Assembly: GCA_027924585.1 (NCBI GenBank)
Contig: BSBM01000068.1
Coordinates: 10,750,001-10,814,000 of the forward strand
Length of the DNA stretch: 64,000 nucleotides
From: Larix kaempferi
Taxonomy: Eukaryota > Streptophyta > Pinopsida > Pinales > Pinaceae
Direction: 5' to 3'
The notes beneath the pieces were generated by a model. It ran no database searches, was not told where the DNA came from, and worked only from the letters and a program-made list of their open reading frames with translations. Positions 1 to 9,618 of this stretch are shown one piece after another. A program made the position numbers and the translations under genes. How positions within the stretch are numbered: position 1 is the stretch's first letter; the number at the start of each line of letters is the position of its first letter.

Positions 1-1514
1 AAATTGGCGAGGCCCAAGAAGCTCCGAAGTTCAGTGAGTGTGGTTGGGGCTGGCCAGTCACGGATGACCTGGATCTTGGCTGGATCCACATGCACACCAT
101 GTTGATCAACGATGTAGCCTAAGTAATGGACCTTGTCCATGCTGAAGGAGCATTTTTCCAAGTTTGCATATAGTTTGTGCTTCCGCAGGGTGTGCAGAAC
201 CTGCTGAATATGCTGCAATTGTTCCTCCCAAGTCTTGCTGTAGATGAGGATGTCATCTAGATACACCACTGCAAAATTGTTGGTGAAAGGTCGTAGAATA
301 TCGTCCATCATCCTCATAAAAGTTGTTGGAGCATTTGTCAAACCAAAAGGCATGACCAGCCATTCAAAAAGACCTTCTTTTGACTTGAAGATAGTCTTCC
401 ATACATCTGTCTGTTCTATTGGGACCTGGTGGTAGCCAGACTTCAGATCAATCTTACTAAAGTATTTGGCCCCCGTGAGCTGATCAAGGAGGTTGTCGAT
501 TCGGGGAATCAGGTATTGGTTGCGGACTGTGATTTTATTCAGGGCCCGGTAATCAATGCAGAGTCGCCAGGCCCCATCTTTCTTCTGCACCAACACGATT
601 GGGCTCCCACAAGGTGATGAACTGGGACGGATGTGCCCTTTGTGGAGCAATTCTTGGATCTTCCTCTTGATCTCCTCGTTTTCCAACAGAGAGCGGCGAT
701 AGACTGGCCCATTGGGTAGCGGTGCACCTGGGGTCAGATCGATGGGATGCTTGGCCTGGCAGTGCAGAGGTACCCCGGTTGGAGAGGAGAATATATCTGA
801 GTATCCTTCCACCACCTTATCCACTTTCTTCTGTTGTGTGGATAGATCGGTCATGGAGGCCTGGGATGTGGCTGCGATCTTTCTTTCACTCTGAGAGCGA
901 ATCACGAAGAAGACAAATTTTTCGGTCTGAGAGATGACCTTCCTGCATTGCTTGGCAAAGATCAAGGAAATAGAACTAGGAGGGACTGCCTCGGGTATCC
1001 TGTACAATTTCATATTCAAAGAAATAATAACACTACGAGGCCTAGACTCATATACAGCATGACGTTTCCATAAATAAGGTTGGCCCAAAAGAACATCTGA
1101 AACTTCGAGAGGAGCAACATCACACAATACCTCATCCTTGAAGGGCTTGATGCCGTATGGCAGTCGGCACTGTTGGCTGACGCGGAGATCGCTTCCCTTG
1201 CAGAGCCATCCAATGGTGTAGGGTTGTGGGTGCAGCGTTGTTGGCAGGGCCAGGCACTTGGCTACCTCTGCTGAAATGAGATTCTTCTGGCTACCACTAT
1301 CAACGATGAAGTGCAGCAGGGTGCTTTTTACCCACATCTGCGAATGGAAGAGGCATTCTCCTTCTTCTGGCTCGTCTCGTTCATCAGGTTGGAGCTTGGT
1401 GGTAGCAATGGTGGCACTCGGTTTTGCGTCAATGATCCGTCTTCCCCTTTCTAGTTCGGACTCAGAGTCAGAACCCGCATCTGATTCAGATGCTTTCACT
1501 TCGGCCACTAGCGA
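1..1514 (-). CDS. pol polyprotein, protease and reverse transcriptase (partial)
   Basis: Enzyme part of the left gypsy element: an aspartic protease that processes the polyprotein, then a reverse transcriptase that copies its RNA. The frame is open for about 500 codons from the TAG at 1515-1517 to the window edge. In order it shows an acidic linker, the protease active site FIVDSGS at about 1285-1305, a linker, the RT fingers (CGSPIVLVQKKDG; RLCIDYRALN), the palm (FSKIDLKSGYHQ; MPFGLTNAP) and the catalytic YLDD at 252-263. It ends in the RT thumb region at the edge. No stop or shift is visible in this part, in contrast to gag. In the same frame, upstream of the TAG, lies the zinc-knuckle-like motif, so gag and pol were probably one long frame. 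Confidence 0.88.
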
Positions 1515-1634
1515 CTACTTTGAACGGCAATCAGCAGTGTTATGCCAAGGGCTCTTATGGAAGTCGCACCACTTCCCGGTATCTTTCTTTGTTTTTTCGA
1601 TGTCCTTCTTTGCTTGCGGCTTGGACTGGTTGTC

Positions 1635-2515
1635 CTAATACTGTCCATCTTTGCTCTGTCCTTTATTCTGTGGGTTGGGGCCGCCCTTTCCTGTCTTTTG
1701 CTGTGAAGGGTTCCCAGGCCCAAATTTCCGCATCTTTTGTTTGAGCTTCTGCTCGATTTTGATGGCATATCGATAGGCCGCGCCCAAGGAAGAGATGTCT
1801 AGAAATTCCATTTCGTTCTGGATGTATCTATGCAAACCACCGCGATACTTGAGCACCAGATGTCGCTCTGAATCTTTGATACCCAGCTTGGTGCGCAAGG
1901 TATGGAAGAGATTTGTGAACTCTGGCACTACTTGGTCTCTTTCTTGTCGCAATGTGGTCCATTTGGTATACAAGTCGTCATAACTTCCAACAGGGTAGTA
2001 TTGTTCCTTAATAGCATCCCTGAAGGATTCCCAGGTGGCCGTGACTGAAAATAATGAGGCTTCTTCTCCTTTTGCTCGCAGAATGTTTCCCACCAATCTT
2101 TGACATGGGGAACGACTTTGAGGAGCACAAAAGTAATATTTTCTTTATTCGAAAAGTTATGGACAGAAAAATACCCTTCTAGTAGATTCAACCACTTATC
2201 TATAGCATCTGCGTCTATCTGTCCTTCAAATATAGGGATATCGAAGTTGATTTGTACCTTGAAGGGGGCGGTGCCTCCGCTCGAGGAAGATGCGTCACTT
2301 GTTGGTAGTCGTCGAAGGATTTGCGTGAAATTATCCATCATCTCGTTCCTCTGCTGAGTGAGGGCTTCCTCAAGCAACATTTTAATAGGATCTCCTATCC
2401 CGTCATCTTTCTTTTCTCCTGCCATGAGAGGTTGCTTGGGCATGTGAGAGCTTTTGTCCTCAAGAGAAACAAGCTCGAGACCCAATTCTTTGTACCTTGA
2501 CTTCGTTGGGGACAT
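1635..2515 (-). pseudogene. gag of the left gypsy element (frameshifted, then TAG)
   Basis: Structural Gag protein of the element. Translation starts at the ATG at 2515, 26 bases after the primer site. The first frame (2515 to about 2090) has an acidic and Gln-rich head, a Ser-rich stretch and the segment ending VKDWWETFCEQ. A one-base shift near 2060-2100 moves the rest to another frame, where the typical Gag block follows (TWESFRDAIKEQYYP, then EFTNLFHTLR) and ends in a basic Gln/Lys-rich tail at about 1640. A TAG at 1635-1637 closes the second frame. A Cys/His motif (CDFH, then H and C) follows in the same frame and probably belonged to this protein. The order and spacing match the retrotransposon gag family, so the copy is a damaged Gag. 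Confidence 0.8.
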
Positions 2516-2540
2516 GCATTAAGACGACAAGGAGCAGACC

Positions 2541-2552
2541 GCTCTGATACCA
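2541..2552 (-). other. Primer binding site (initiator Met-tRNA type)
   Basis: On the minus strand the bases read TGGTATCAGAGC, the standard plant LTR-element site complementary to the 3' end of initiator methionine tRNA. It starts one base after the LTR end, as expected for minus-strand DNA priming. Confidence 0.9.
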
Positions 2553-2553
2553 C

Positions 2554-3259
2554 TGATCCGGATTTTATGAGCAGAACGAAATGAATACAGATTATTATCA
2601 GATGCTTAACACAAAATAACAGAGATACAGTAAAACCGGTTTTCTATTCAATAAGGAAATAAGCTAGAACTGTAAAATGCAGCGGAAAACAAGCTTGCTG
2701 GAATGGTGGCGGCTTATCTCTGAGAAGAGATGTGACGGTTGCGCTCATTTTGCAAGAAGATGGTTATAATGAGGTTCTCAAGGCCTTTTACAATAAACAG
2801 GAATGTCAAAAACCCTAGACATCCAAAAACCTAACCCTAGGAGATGAAGCGCCAAAAGTCATGTGGGCCCCGTTTGGGTAAGTTAGTACATCAACTTCCC
2901 GGGGTCGTAACTTTTGCATACGATCTCCGTTTGGGGCATTCGGTATCCCGTTGGAAAGGTCTATCCAAGATTTACAACTTTCAACTAGTTCGTTTAGGGC
3001 CTCAAAATGGCCCCGGAAGTTTAGGACCCGAAAAACTGCTAAAAATAGTACAATACCAAAATTGCCATAAAACTGTTTTGAGCCAGTTGGAAAGGTGGGT
3101 GGCCACCAATATCCACCTGGATCATGGTCAGTTGCCACGTCATGACATGAAGCTAGTTGATGTAGTAAAGGGACTAGTGCATAGTTTTTGGCATGATCAC
3201 ATAAGGCCTTCTTCAAACCAAAAGGATGTACTAAAACTGAGAAGGGGTTCAAAGGATCA
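2554..3259 (-). repeat. 5' LTR of the left gypsy element
   Basis: The LTR is bounded by a perfect 6-bp terminal inverted repeat, TGATCC at 2554-2559 and GGATCA at 3254-3259. Its inner end lies one base from the primer binding site. Length is 706 bp. The first 5 bp outside (3260-3264, TGAAC) should be one copy of the target site duplication; the partner is beyond the left edge. A 199-codon plus-strand open frame crosses this LTR only by chance. Confidence 0.8.
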
Positions 3260-3767
3260 TGAACCACATACTAAGCATCTTCTTGATATAACACAGACAG
3301 AACTTTACACGAAATTTAGGATTGAGCATAGACAATTGAACTTGGGGAAAATATCTTTTGAGAAATGTAAGCCATGGTATGTTAGAATAAATACTCTTCG
3401 TAACACTTGTTGTTGTAGATACCATGTAGAATATGAATATTAATTTGAAACATTTTTGTACATTCGTCGTGTGTTGCATACTAACCATGTGCAAGATTGC
3501 TCCATGACAATACCGCCGACTTCATCAAGAGAATTCATTCATAGCATCATGTGCAATAGGCCTGAGGGGCAAACATACTATGCAAAATCTTGTTTGGATG
3601 GAACATGCTCCAACTATGCTAGAATGGCATTATTGAGCCAATGTATGCATGAGAATGGAGACAATGAATTTGGGAAAATGGTTACAGACATGAAAAGTTT
3701 CAAATATATCAACTATGAAATAGTCCCAGGGAAAGAAAGCAAAAAAATACAATTGGTGACATCTCAG

Positions 3768-3862
3768 GTATGCATTTATATCTATAAAATTATGTTGTAA
3801 CGGTTGCATTTCAATCCTTACTTACAAAAAAAACTGACATTGAGATCATTTTGTGTCACCAG
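3768..3862 (+). other. Intron 1 of the transposase-like gene
   Basis: The 95-bp intron begins GTATGC and ends CACCAG. It lies between codons (phase 0), joining a frame ending VTSQ to one beginning VQVSDF. It is AT-rich compared with its flanks. Confidence 0.75.
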
Positions 3863-4877
3863 GTACAAGTTAGTGACTTCATCAAGGAATTTATTGAAAA
3901 GACACATCAATATGTTCAGCATGTCCACATGGCACGATGGCAGGATGAGAAGTTTAGAATATGCAGAGATACATTTCCCCTTGGTACTATACTTTTAGTT
4001 GTTGATTTTGCCGAGAACTACACTCTGCAACCTCAAAATGAGATCCAAAGTCATTATTATCACTCTGAGCAGGTTTCCTTGATGGTCCATATCACATATA
4101 GGCATGGCCCAAATAGCACTGAAGAGCAAAGAGAAATTCTGAAGGAATATCACTTTTACATAAGTGATGATAGGTGCCATGACTTCGACTATGTATGTCA
4201 TTGCTTTATCATGTTCTATGATCACTTGACGGGAAGGAACATACAGATGGATCGACACTGGATTTGGTCTGATGGGTGTGCTGGTCAGTTCAAAAATGCA
4301 CGCATATTTCAGTGGTTGTGTTCATTGCATAAAAACTATAAAGTGCCACATATGTGGAACTATTTTGAGACTGGGCATGGTAAAGGAGAGCATGATGGAG
4401 CCAGAGCATGTGTCAAAACATCCCTACGAAGAGAGGAATTGAAAGTATCTACAGAATCTACTATTCTAAATGCTCAATCTACAGTCAGTTGGTGCACGTC
4501 AGTAATGGGAGAGGAATCAACTATGCGAGTAGAATCCACAAGAAAGAGACATGTGGAGAGATTTTTTTGGGAGGTGGTAGACATAGATCGTTCACATGCA
4601 TGGGAATGCAAGACTGTTCTTGGGACTCGTGGCTTTCATTCGATTCAAAGCTCTGATAACCCAGTATTTGAAATTTGGACTAGAAAACTCGCTTGTTTTT
4701 TCCCGCCTTGTTGTGATGGTGACTGGGATGGGTGTGAATCATTGGATTGGGTTGATGGATGGGATCGCTTATCACTTCCAATTGATCAGCGTGCAATTGT
4801 TGAGTTAACTCCATTGGAAGAAGACCAATCATTTATTTCTGCAGATTTTGATCATGTATTAGACCTTATACAACCCG

Positions 4878-4993
4878 GTATGATGCATTTCCTTAACATT
4901 TTTTGTTTGTTTACGTAGTCTTCAAATGCACATTAATGGCCTTGTATCGAACGAAAAATATTTTGATCATATACCTACAATCATATAATGCAG
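4878..4993 (+). other. Intron 2 of the transposase-like gene
   Basis: The 116-bp intron begins GTATGA and ends ATGCAG. Splicing joins LIQPG to HIYAVVAS in frame, in phase 1. Confidence 0.7.
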
Positions 4994-5382
4994 GGCACAT
5001 ATACGCAGTGGTTGCCTCAAAAGATACTTAATGGGGTGGTGATTACTGGTTGGCACGCTGTATAGATGGAAAGCAAACCCTCATTATGTCCATGACTGAC
5101 GATGAAAACAACCACTTCCCAACTAGGTCTATGGTTGTTAAAGGTGAATACTTGACACGGGACAACAATGCAAGAAAGAAGGGTGGATATGTTTACAAGG
5201 ATTACAAACCAGGTGCAAGTGTGTATCAGTTTACCAACTTAATCATTGGCACAAACCTCCAGGTACGAACAATGCCTAGCCGAAATACATTGAAGGTACG
5301 CTACTTCTTATCGGATACAGAGCACGAGAGACTAATGGAGACCATCAGTATAAGAGATGATCCGGAGGGCTTGGTTGAATGA

Positions 5383-5787
5383 TAATAGGTGTGATCTAGC
5401 ATGATGAGGTATGTTACATACTTTTAATACTATACTATTTATACTATTTGTAATTGAATATTGATATATGCTCAATTTTCACATGTATGTTTCATATGAA
5501 TATGTCAATTTTGTGTTCTTAATATGCCAAATTTATGTTTACGTTGTTTATAAATATGCCAAAAGTTCTCTTGTATGTCAAGTTTATGAATATGCCATTT
5601 TTTACATATGATCAATAAACCCTAAAATTATATTATGTTCATCATGTTGGTTATTGGCTTCACCCAACAAAATTAATTCAATTCATGCTCACTATATTAA
5701 ACAATACACTTATATTAAATTTAATTCATGTCTTGTTAAATATTTCATAATGAATTAGCTATTTGAGAGCACCACCTTAGACCAAGC
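5383..5787. other. AT-rich spacer
   Basis: This stretch follows the stop of the transposase-like gene. It is AT-rich and holds short repeated phrases such as TATGCCAA/TATGCCATT but no coding signal. It may be the 3' untranslated region of that gene. Confidence 0.5.
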
Positions 5788-5833
5788 CATCATCATCAAC
5801 ATCTTCATCATCATCACCATCATCATCATCATG
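5788..5833 (+). repeat. (CAT)n microsatellite, imperfect
   Basis: Runs of CAT/ATC triplets, broken by AACATCTT and CAC, lie directly upstream of the 359-bp tandem array. Confidence 0.85.
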
Positions 5834-5856
5834 AAAATCTTCATCATGGACCTGCA

Positions 5857-7292
5857 AAACCCTAATTTCCAAGATGGACCTGCAAGGTGGCACCTGCGCC
5901 ACCGGACTGGAGGCGAGGGGCACCCCTAGCACTATCCAGACGTCCTGAATCCAATGGAGTTGACGGTTCGTCGATCCGATCCACGATCGTCATTCTATGG
6001 TTCATTCCGTCTCGCATCCAAAAGGCCTTAAGGGACACTTGCTGGATACCTACCGAGGGCATAGAACTCCAACCGTGCAACAAAATTGGGTTCCAGGGAG
6101 TCCTGTAAGTGTGTTTAGGCAGGTTCAGGCTGGGAACACTAGCCATACCCTCCTGGTGGATGATTTTCCAAAGTTGACCCCCGTGTGCAAAAATTGCACA
6201 CTCCCACACTGAGCAAAACCCTAGTTTCCAAGATGGACCTGCAAGGTGACACATGGGCCACCGGGTTGGAGGGGAGGGGCACCCCTGGCACTATCCCGGC
6301 GTGCTGAATCCAACGGAGTTGATGGTTCGTTGATTCGAGCCACGGTCGTCATTCTATGGCTCATTCTGTCTTGCATCGAAAAGGCCTTCAAGGACACTTG
6401 CTGGATACCTGTCGGGGGCATAGAACTCCAACCGTGCAACAAAACTGGATTCCGGGGAGTCCTGCAGGTGTGTCTAGGTAGGTTCGGGCTGGGAACATTA
6501 GCCATACCCACCCGGTGGATGATTTTACAAAGTTGACCCCCGTGTGCAAAAATTGCACACTCCCACACTGAGTAAAACCCTAGTTTTCAAGATGGACCTG
6601 CAAGGTGACACATGGGCCACCGAGCCAGAGGGGAGGGGCACCCCTGGCACTATCTCGGCATGCTGAATCCAACGGAGTTGACTGTTTGTCAATCCGAGCC
6701 ACGGTCGTCATTCTATGGCTCATTCCATCTCGCATCCAAAAGGCCTTCAGGGACACTTGCCGGATACCTGCCGGGGACATAGAACTCCAACTATGCAACA
6801 AAACTGGGTTCCGGGGAGTCTTGTATGAGTGTCTAGGCAGGTTTGGGCTGGGAACACTAACCATACCCTCCCAATGGATGATTTTCCAAATTTGACCCCC
6901 GTGTGCAAAAATTGCACACTCCCACACTGAGCAAAACCCTAGTTTCCAAGATGGACCTGCAAGATGACACATGGGACACCGGGCCAGAGGGGAGGGGCAC
7001 CCCTGGCACTATCCTAGCGTGCTGAATCCAATGGAGTCGACGGTTCGTCGATCCGAGCCACGGTCTTCATTCTATGGCTCGTCCCGTCTCGTTGCCAGAA
7101 GGCCTTCAGGGACACCTGTTGGATACCTGCTGGGGGTATAGAACTCCAACCGTGCAACAAAACTAGGTTCTGGGGAGTCCTGCAAGTGTGTCTAGGCAGG
7201 TTCAGGTTGGGAACACTAGCCATACCCGCCCGGTGGATGATTTTCCAAAGTTGACCCCCGCGTGCAAAAATTGTATACTCCCACACTGAACA
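5857..7292 (+). repeat. Tandem repeat subfamily A, four units of 359 bp
   Basis: The phrase AAACCCTA recurs at 5857, 6216, 6575, 6934 and 7293, exactly 359 bp apart. Units resemble each other closely over their whole length. They are GC- and CpG-rich compared with the surroundings. Each contains ACTTGCTGGATACCTG-like and GTTCGTCGATCCGA-like blocks and, near the end, a hairpin GTGTGCAA-AAA-TTGCACAC (first at 6183-6201), which has decayed in the fourth unit. Open frames of about 100 codons on both strands repeat with the unit and look incidental. Confidence 0.9.
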
Positions 7293-8600
7293 AAACCCTA
7301 GTTTACAAAATGAATGCACAATGAAGTCACTGGGAAATGGGGAGACAAGGGAGAGGGCCCCCTAGAGGTAATCGCATGCCAGGAGACCAACGGAGTCGAC
7401 GGTTCGTCGATCCGACGTCCGGTTTCCAAGTTATGTCGAGTTGCAAGTCGCATGAAAATGTCGTTCAGGGACACTTGGTGAATTTCCGTCCGGGAGCCAA
7501 AAACCAAACGGAGCAGCAAGATTGCGTGTCGTTGGCTCATGCAAGTGTGTGTGGCCAATGTCGATGTGGGAACACTACCAACACTGGCTTGGGGGAGGGT
7601 TTTGCGGTGTTGATCCACCAATGCGAGATTGCATGTAATGAAACTGAGCAAAACCCTAGTTTACGAAATGAATGCACAATGAAGCCACTGGGCCATGGGG
7701 AGACGAGGGAGAGGGCTCCCTAGAGGTAATCGCACACCAGGAGACCAACGGATTCGACGGTTCATCGGTCCAACGTCCGATTTTAGAGTTATGTCGAGTT
7801 GCAAGTCGCATGAAAATGTCGTTCAGGGACACTTGGTGAATTTTCGTCCGGGAGCCAAAAAGAAAACGGAGCAGGAAGATTGCGTGTCGTTGGCTCCTGC
7901 AAGTGTGCATGGGCAATGCTGACGTGGGAACACTACCAACATTGGATTGGGGGAGGTTTTTGCAGAATTGACCCACCAATGCGAGATTGCATGCAATAAA
8001 ACTGAGCAAAACCCTAGTTTACGAAATGAATGCGCAATGAAGCCACTGGGCCATGGGGAGACGAGGGAGAGGGCCCCGTAGAGTAATCGCATGCCAGGAG
8101 ACCAACGGAGTTGACGGTTCATCATTCCGACGTACGGTTTCTGAGTTATGTTGAGTTGCAAGTCACATGAAAATGTCGTTCAGGGACACTTGGTGAATTT
8201 CCGTCCGGGAGCCAAAAATAAAACGGAGCAGGAAGATTGCGTGCCATTGGCTCCTGCAAGTGTGTGTGGGCAATGCCGACGTGGGAACACTGCCAACACT
8301 GGCTCGGGGGAGGGTTTTATAGATTTGACCCACCAATGTGAGATTGCATGCAATGAAACTGAGCAAAACCCTAGTTTACGAAATGAATGCACAATGAAGC
8401 CATGGGGCCATGGGGAGATGAGGGAGAGGGCCCCTTAGAGGTAATCGCACGCCAAGAGACCAACGGAATCAACGGTTCATCGGTCCGATGCCTGGTTTCT
8501 AGGCTATGTCGAGCTGCACGTCGCATGAAAATGTTGTTCAGGGACAAGAGACACAACATTTTATCCCAGGAAACCCTCATGGGGAAAAAAACCTAGCAAC
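7293..8600 (+). repeat. Tandem repeat subfamily B, three units of about 358 bp and one partial
   Basis: AAACCCTAG starts at 7293, 7651, 8009 and 8366, giving periods of 358, 358 and 357; the fourth unit stops near 8600. B units share with A units the telobox, the unit length, the CCAACGGAGT-GACGGTTC block and AGGGACACTTG, but differ strongly elsewhere. A and B therefore look like two branches of one satellite. B units lack the A hairpin. Confidence 0.9.
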
Positions 8601-9342
8601 CTTTCTTAGAATAATTATATGTTTAGAAATCAAGTACAATGAAACCATGAACAAACCCTAACCCTGAAGGGTTTTACCACATGAAAAAACCTTAATGACA
8701 CATGACAACAAGAGTACTTATCTACATGAAGATGACCTCCAAGCCATAAGGATAACCAAGCATATCCTTCCCAACCAACATTAGAAGGCACTTTATTTCT
8801 CGAATCCCGAGGTAACGTTTGTTCCTTTCACCAATGTTGCTTTGAGCACTTGTATGTAGTTACTCATATGTAGTGTTGAATCTAATTGTACAATCAAATA
8901 TTGGGCGTTGATGAAATGTGTAGCATGTATTGCACTTAGTTTTATTAAATTACACTTGAATATTGACTTAACTTGTAATTTAATCATCCAAACTCACAAA
9001 TTTGAATTACACCTATCCAATTAGTGTGCATGAGTGAGTTCGTTGAAACCTTGAAAAACATTGTATTGCATTTAGTTTGATTAAATTACACGAGCAAGAG
9101 CTTTGACATAACTTGTAATGATCATCCAAAATCACAAATTTAAATTAGATACCAATTAGTGCACGCATGTAGTGAGTTCGTTGAAACCTTTAAATATAAT
9201 AGTTTCTTCTTTTGACATAGCACATTCATGAGTAATAGATAATCCACACAAATCAACACATTAGATTGACACAAGAACATGTGGAAACCGAAGAACAAAT
9301 ACAAAGTGAAATGTATCATTCATTTATAAGTGAAATGTCAAT
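8601..9342. other. Spacer after the tandem array
   Basis: AT-rich and non-coding. It contains a diverged direct duplication: TTAGTTTTATTAAATTACAC near 8937 and TTAGTTTGATTAAATTACAC near 9072, each followed by similar sequence ending GTGAGTTCGTTGAAACC. Confidence 0.5.
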
Positions 9343-9611
9343 GTGCATGTCTCCAAAAGTACATATATATCCAAAAGTGCATGTCTCCAAAAGTACATGT
9401 ATCCAAAAGTACATATATATCCAAAAGTACATGTATCCAATGAAGTCAATGTACATGTCTCCAAAAGTACATGCACAATGAAGTCAATGTACATGTCTCC
9501 AAAATTGAATGTATCAAAAAGTACATATATATACAAAAGTATCCAAAAGCACATGTGTCCAAAACTATCAAAGCCACATGTACATGTATCCAAATGTACA
9601 TATATCCCATA
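9343..9611 (+). repeat. Minisatellite of CCAAAAGTACATGTAT units
   Basis: About 15-bp units of the form CCAAAAGTACATGTAT or CCAAAAGTACATATAT recur, with an internal 45-bp block containing CAATGAAGTCAATGT present twice. It lies just outside the stop codon of the minus-strand multi-exon gene, in its presumed 3' untranslated region. Confidence 0.8.
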
Positions 9612-9618
9612 AGACACA

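Larger units (their letters stand above)
1..3259 (-). mobile_element. Ty3/gypsy LTR retrotransposon, 5' part, cut by the window edge
   Basis: Reading the minus strand from 3259 leftwards gives a 706-bp LTR, a Met-tRNA primer binding site, a gag reading frame, a zinc-knuckle-like motif, an aspartic protease and a reverse transcriptase that is still open at base 1. RNase H, integrase and the second LTR lie outside the window. The domain order and primer site are those of plant Ty3/gypsy elements. The gag and RT style suggests the chromovirus branch, but I hold that loosely. The element is damaged by a frameshift in gag and two TAG codons around the zinc knuckle, while protease and RT are undamaged. 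It sits inside the plus-strand transposase-like gene that resumes at 3260. Confidence 0.9.
3260..5382 (+). pseudogene. Transposase-like (RNase H-fold-like) protein with two introns, 5'-truncated
   Basis: Putative nuclease or transposase of a family I cannot name. Exon A runs from the LTR junction to 3767, exon B from 3863 to 4877 and exon C from 4994 to 5382. Both introns are GT-AG (3768-3862, 95 bp; 4878-4993, 116 bp), and joining them keeps the frame. Visible blocks are NTCCCRYHVE, then CNRPEGQTYY, then VVDFAENYT (about 4000-4026), WSDGCAGQFKN (about 4264-4296) and GHGKGEHDGA (about 4373-4402), then a Cys-rich RKLACFFPPCC. The two Asp-containing blocks and the GHGKG block suggest a metal-dependent DDE-like core, which is inference. 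An in-frame TAA at 3441-3443 and another TAA in exon C near 5022 break it. The 5' part was lost when the gypsy element inserted at 3259/3260. Confidence 0.6.

Noticed and set aside
2844-3443. 199-codon plus-strand frame through the LTR
   Set aside because: The first two thirds lie in the gypsy LTR; only the part after 3260 belongs to the transposase-like gene.
5862-8596. Many 70-130 codon frames on both strands in the tandem array
   Set aside because: They recur with the 358-bp unit, differ in frame between units and have no known domain.
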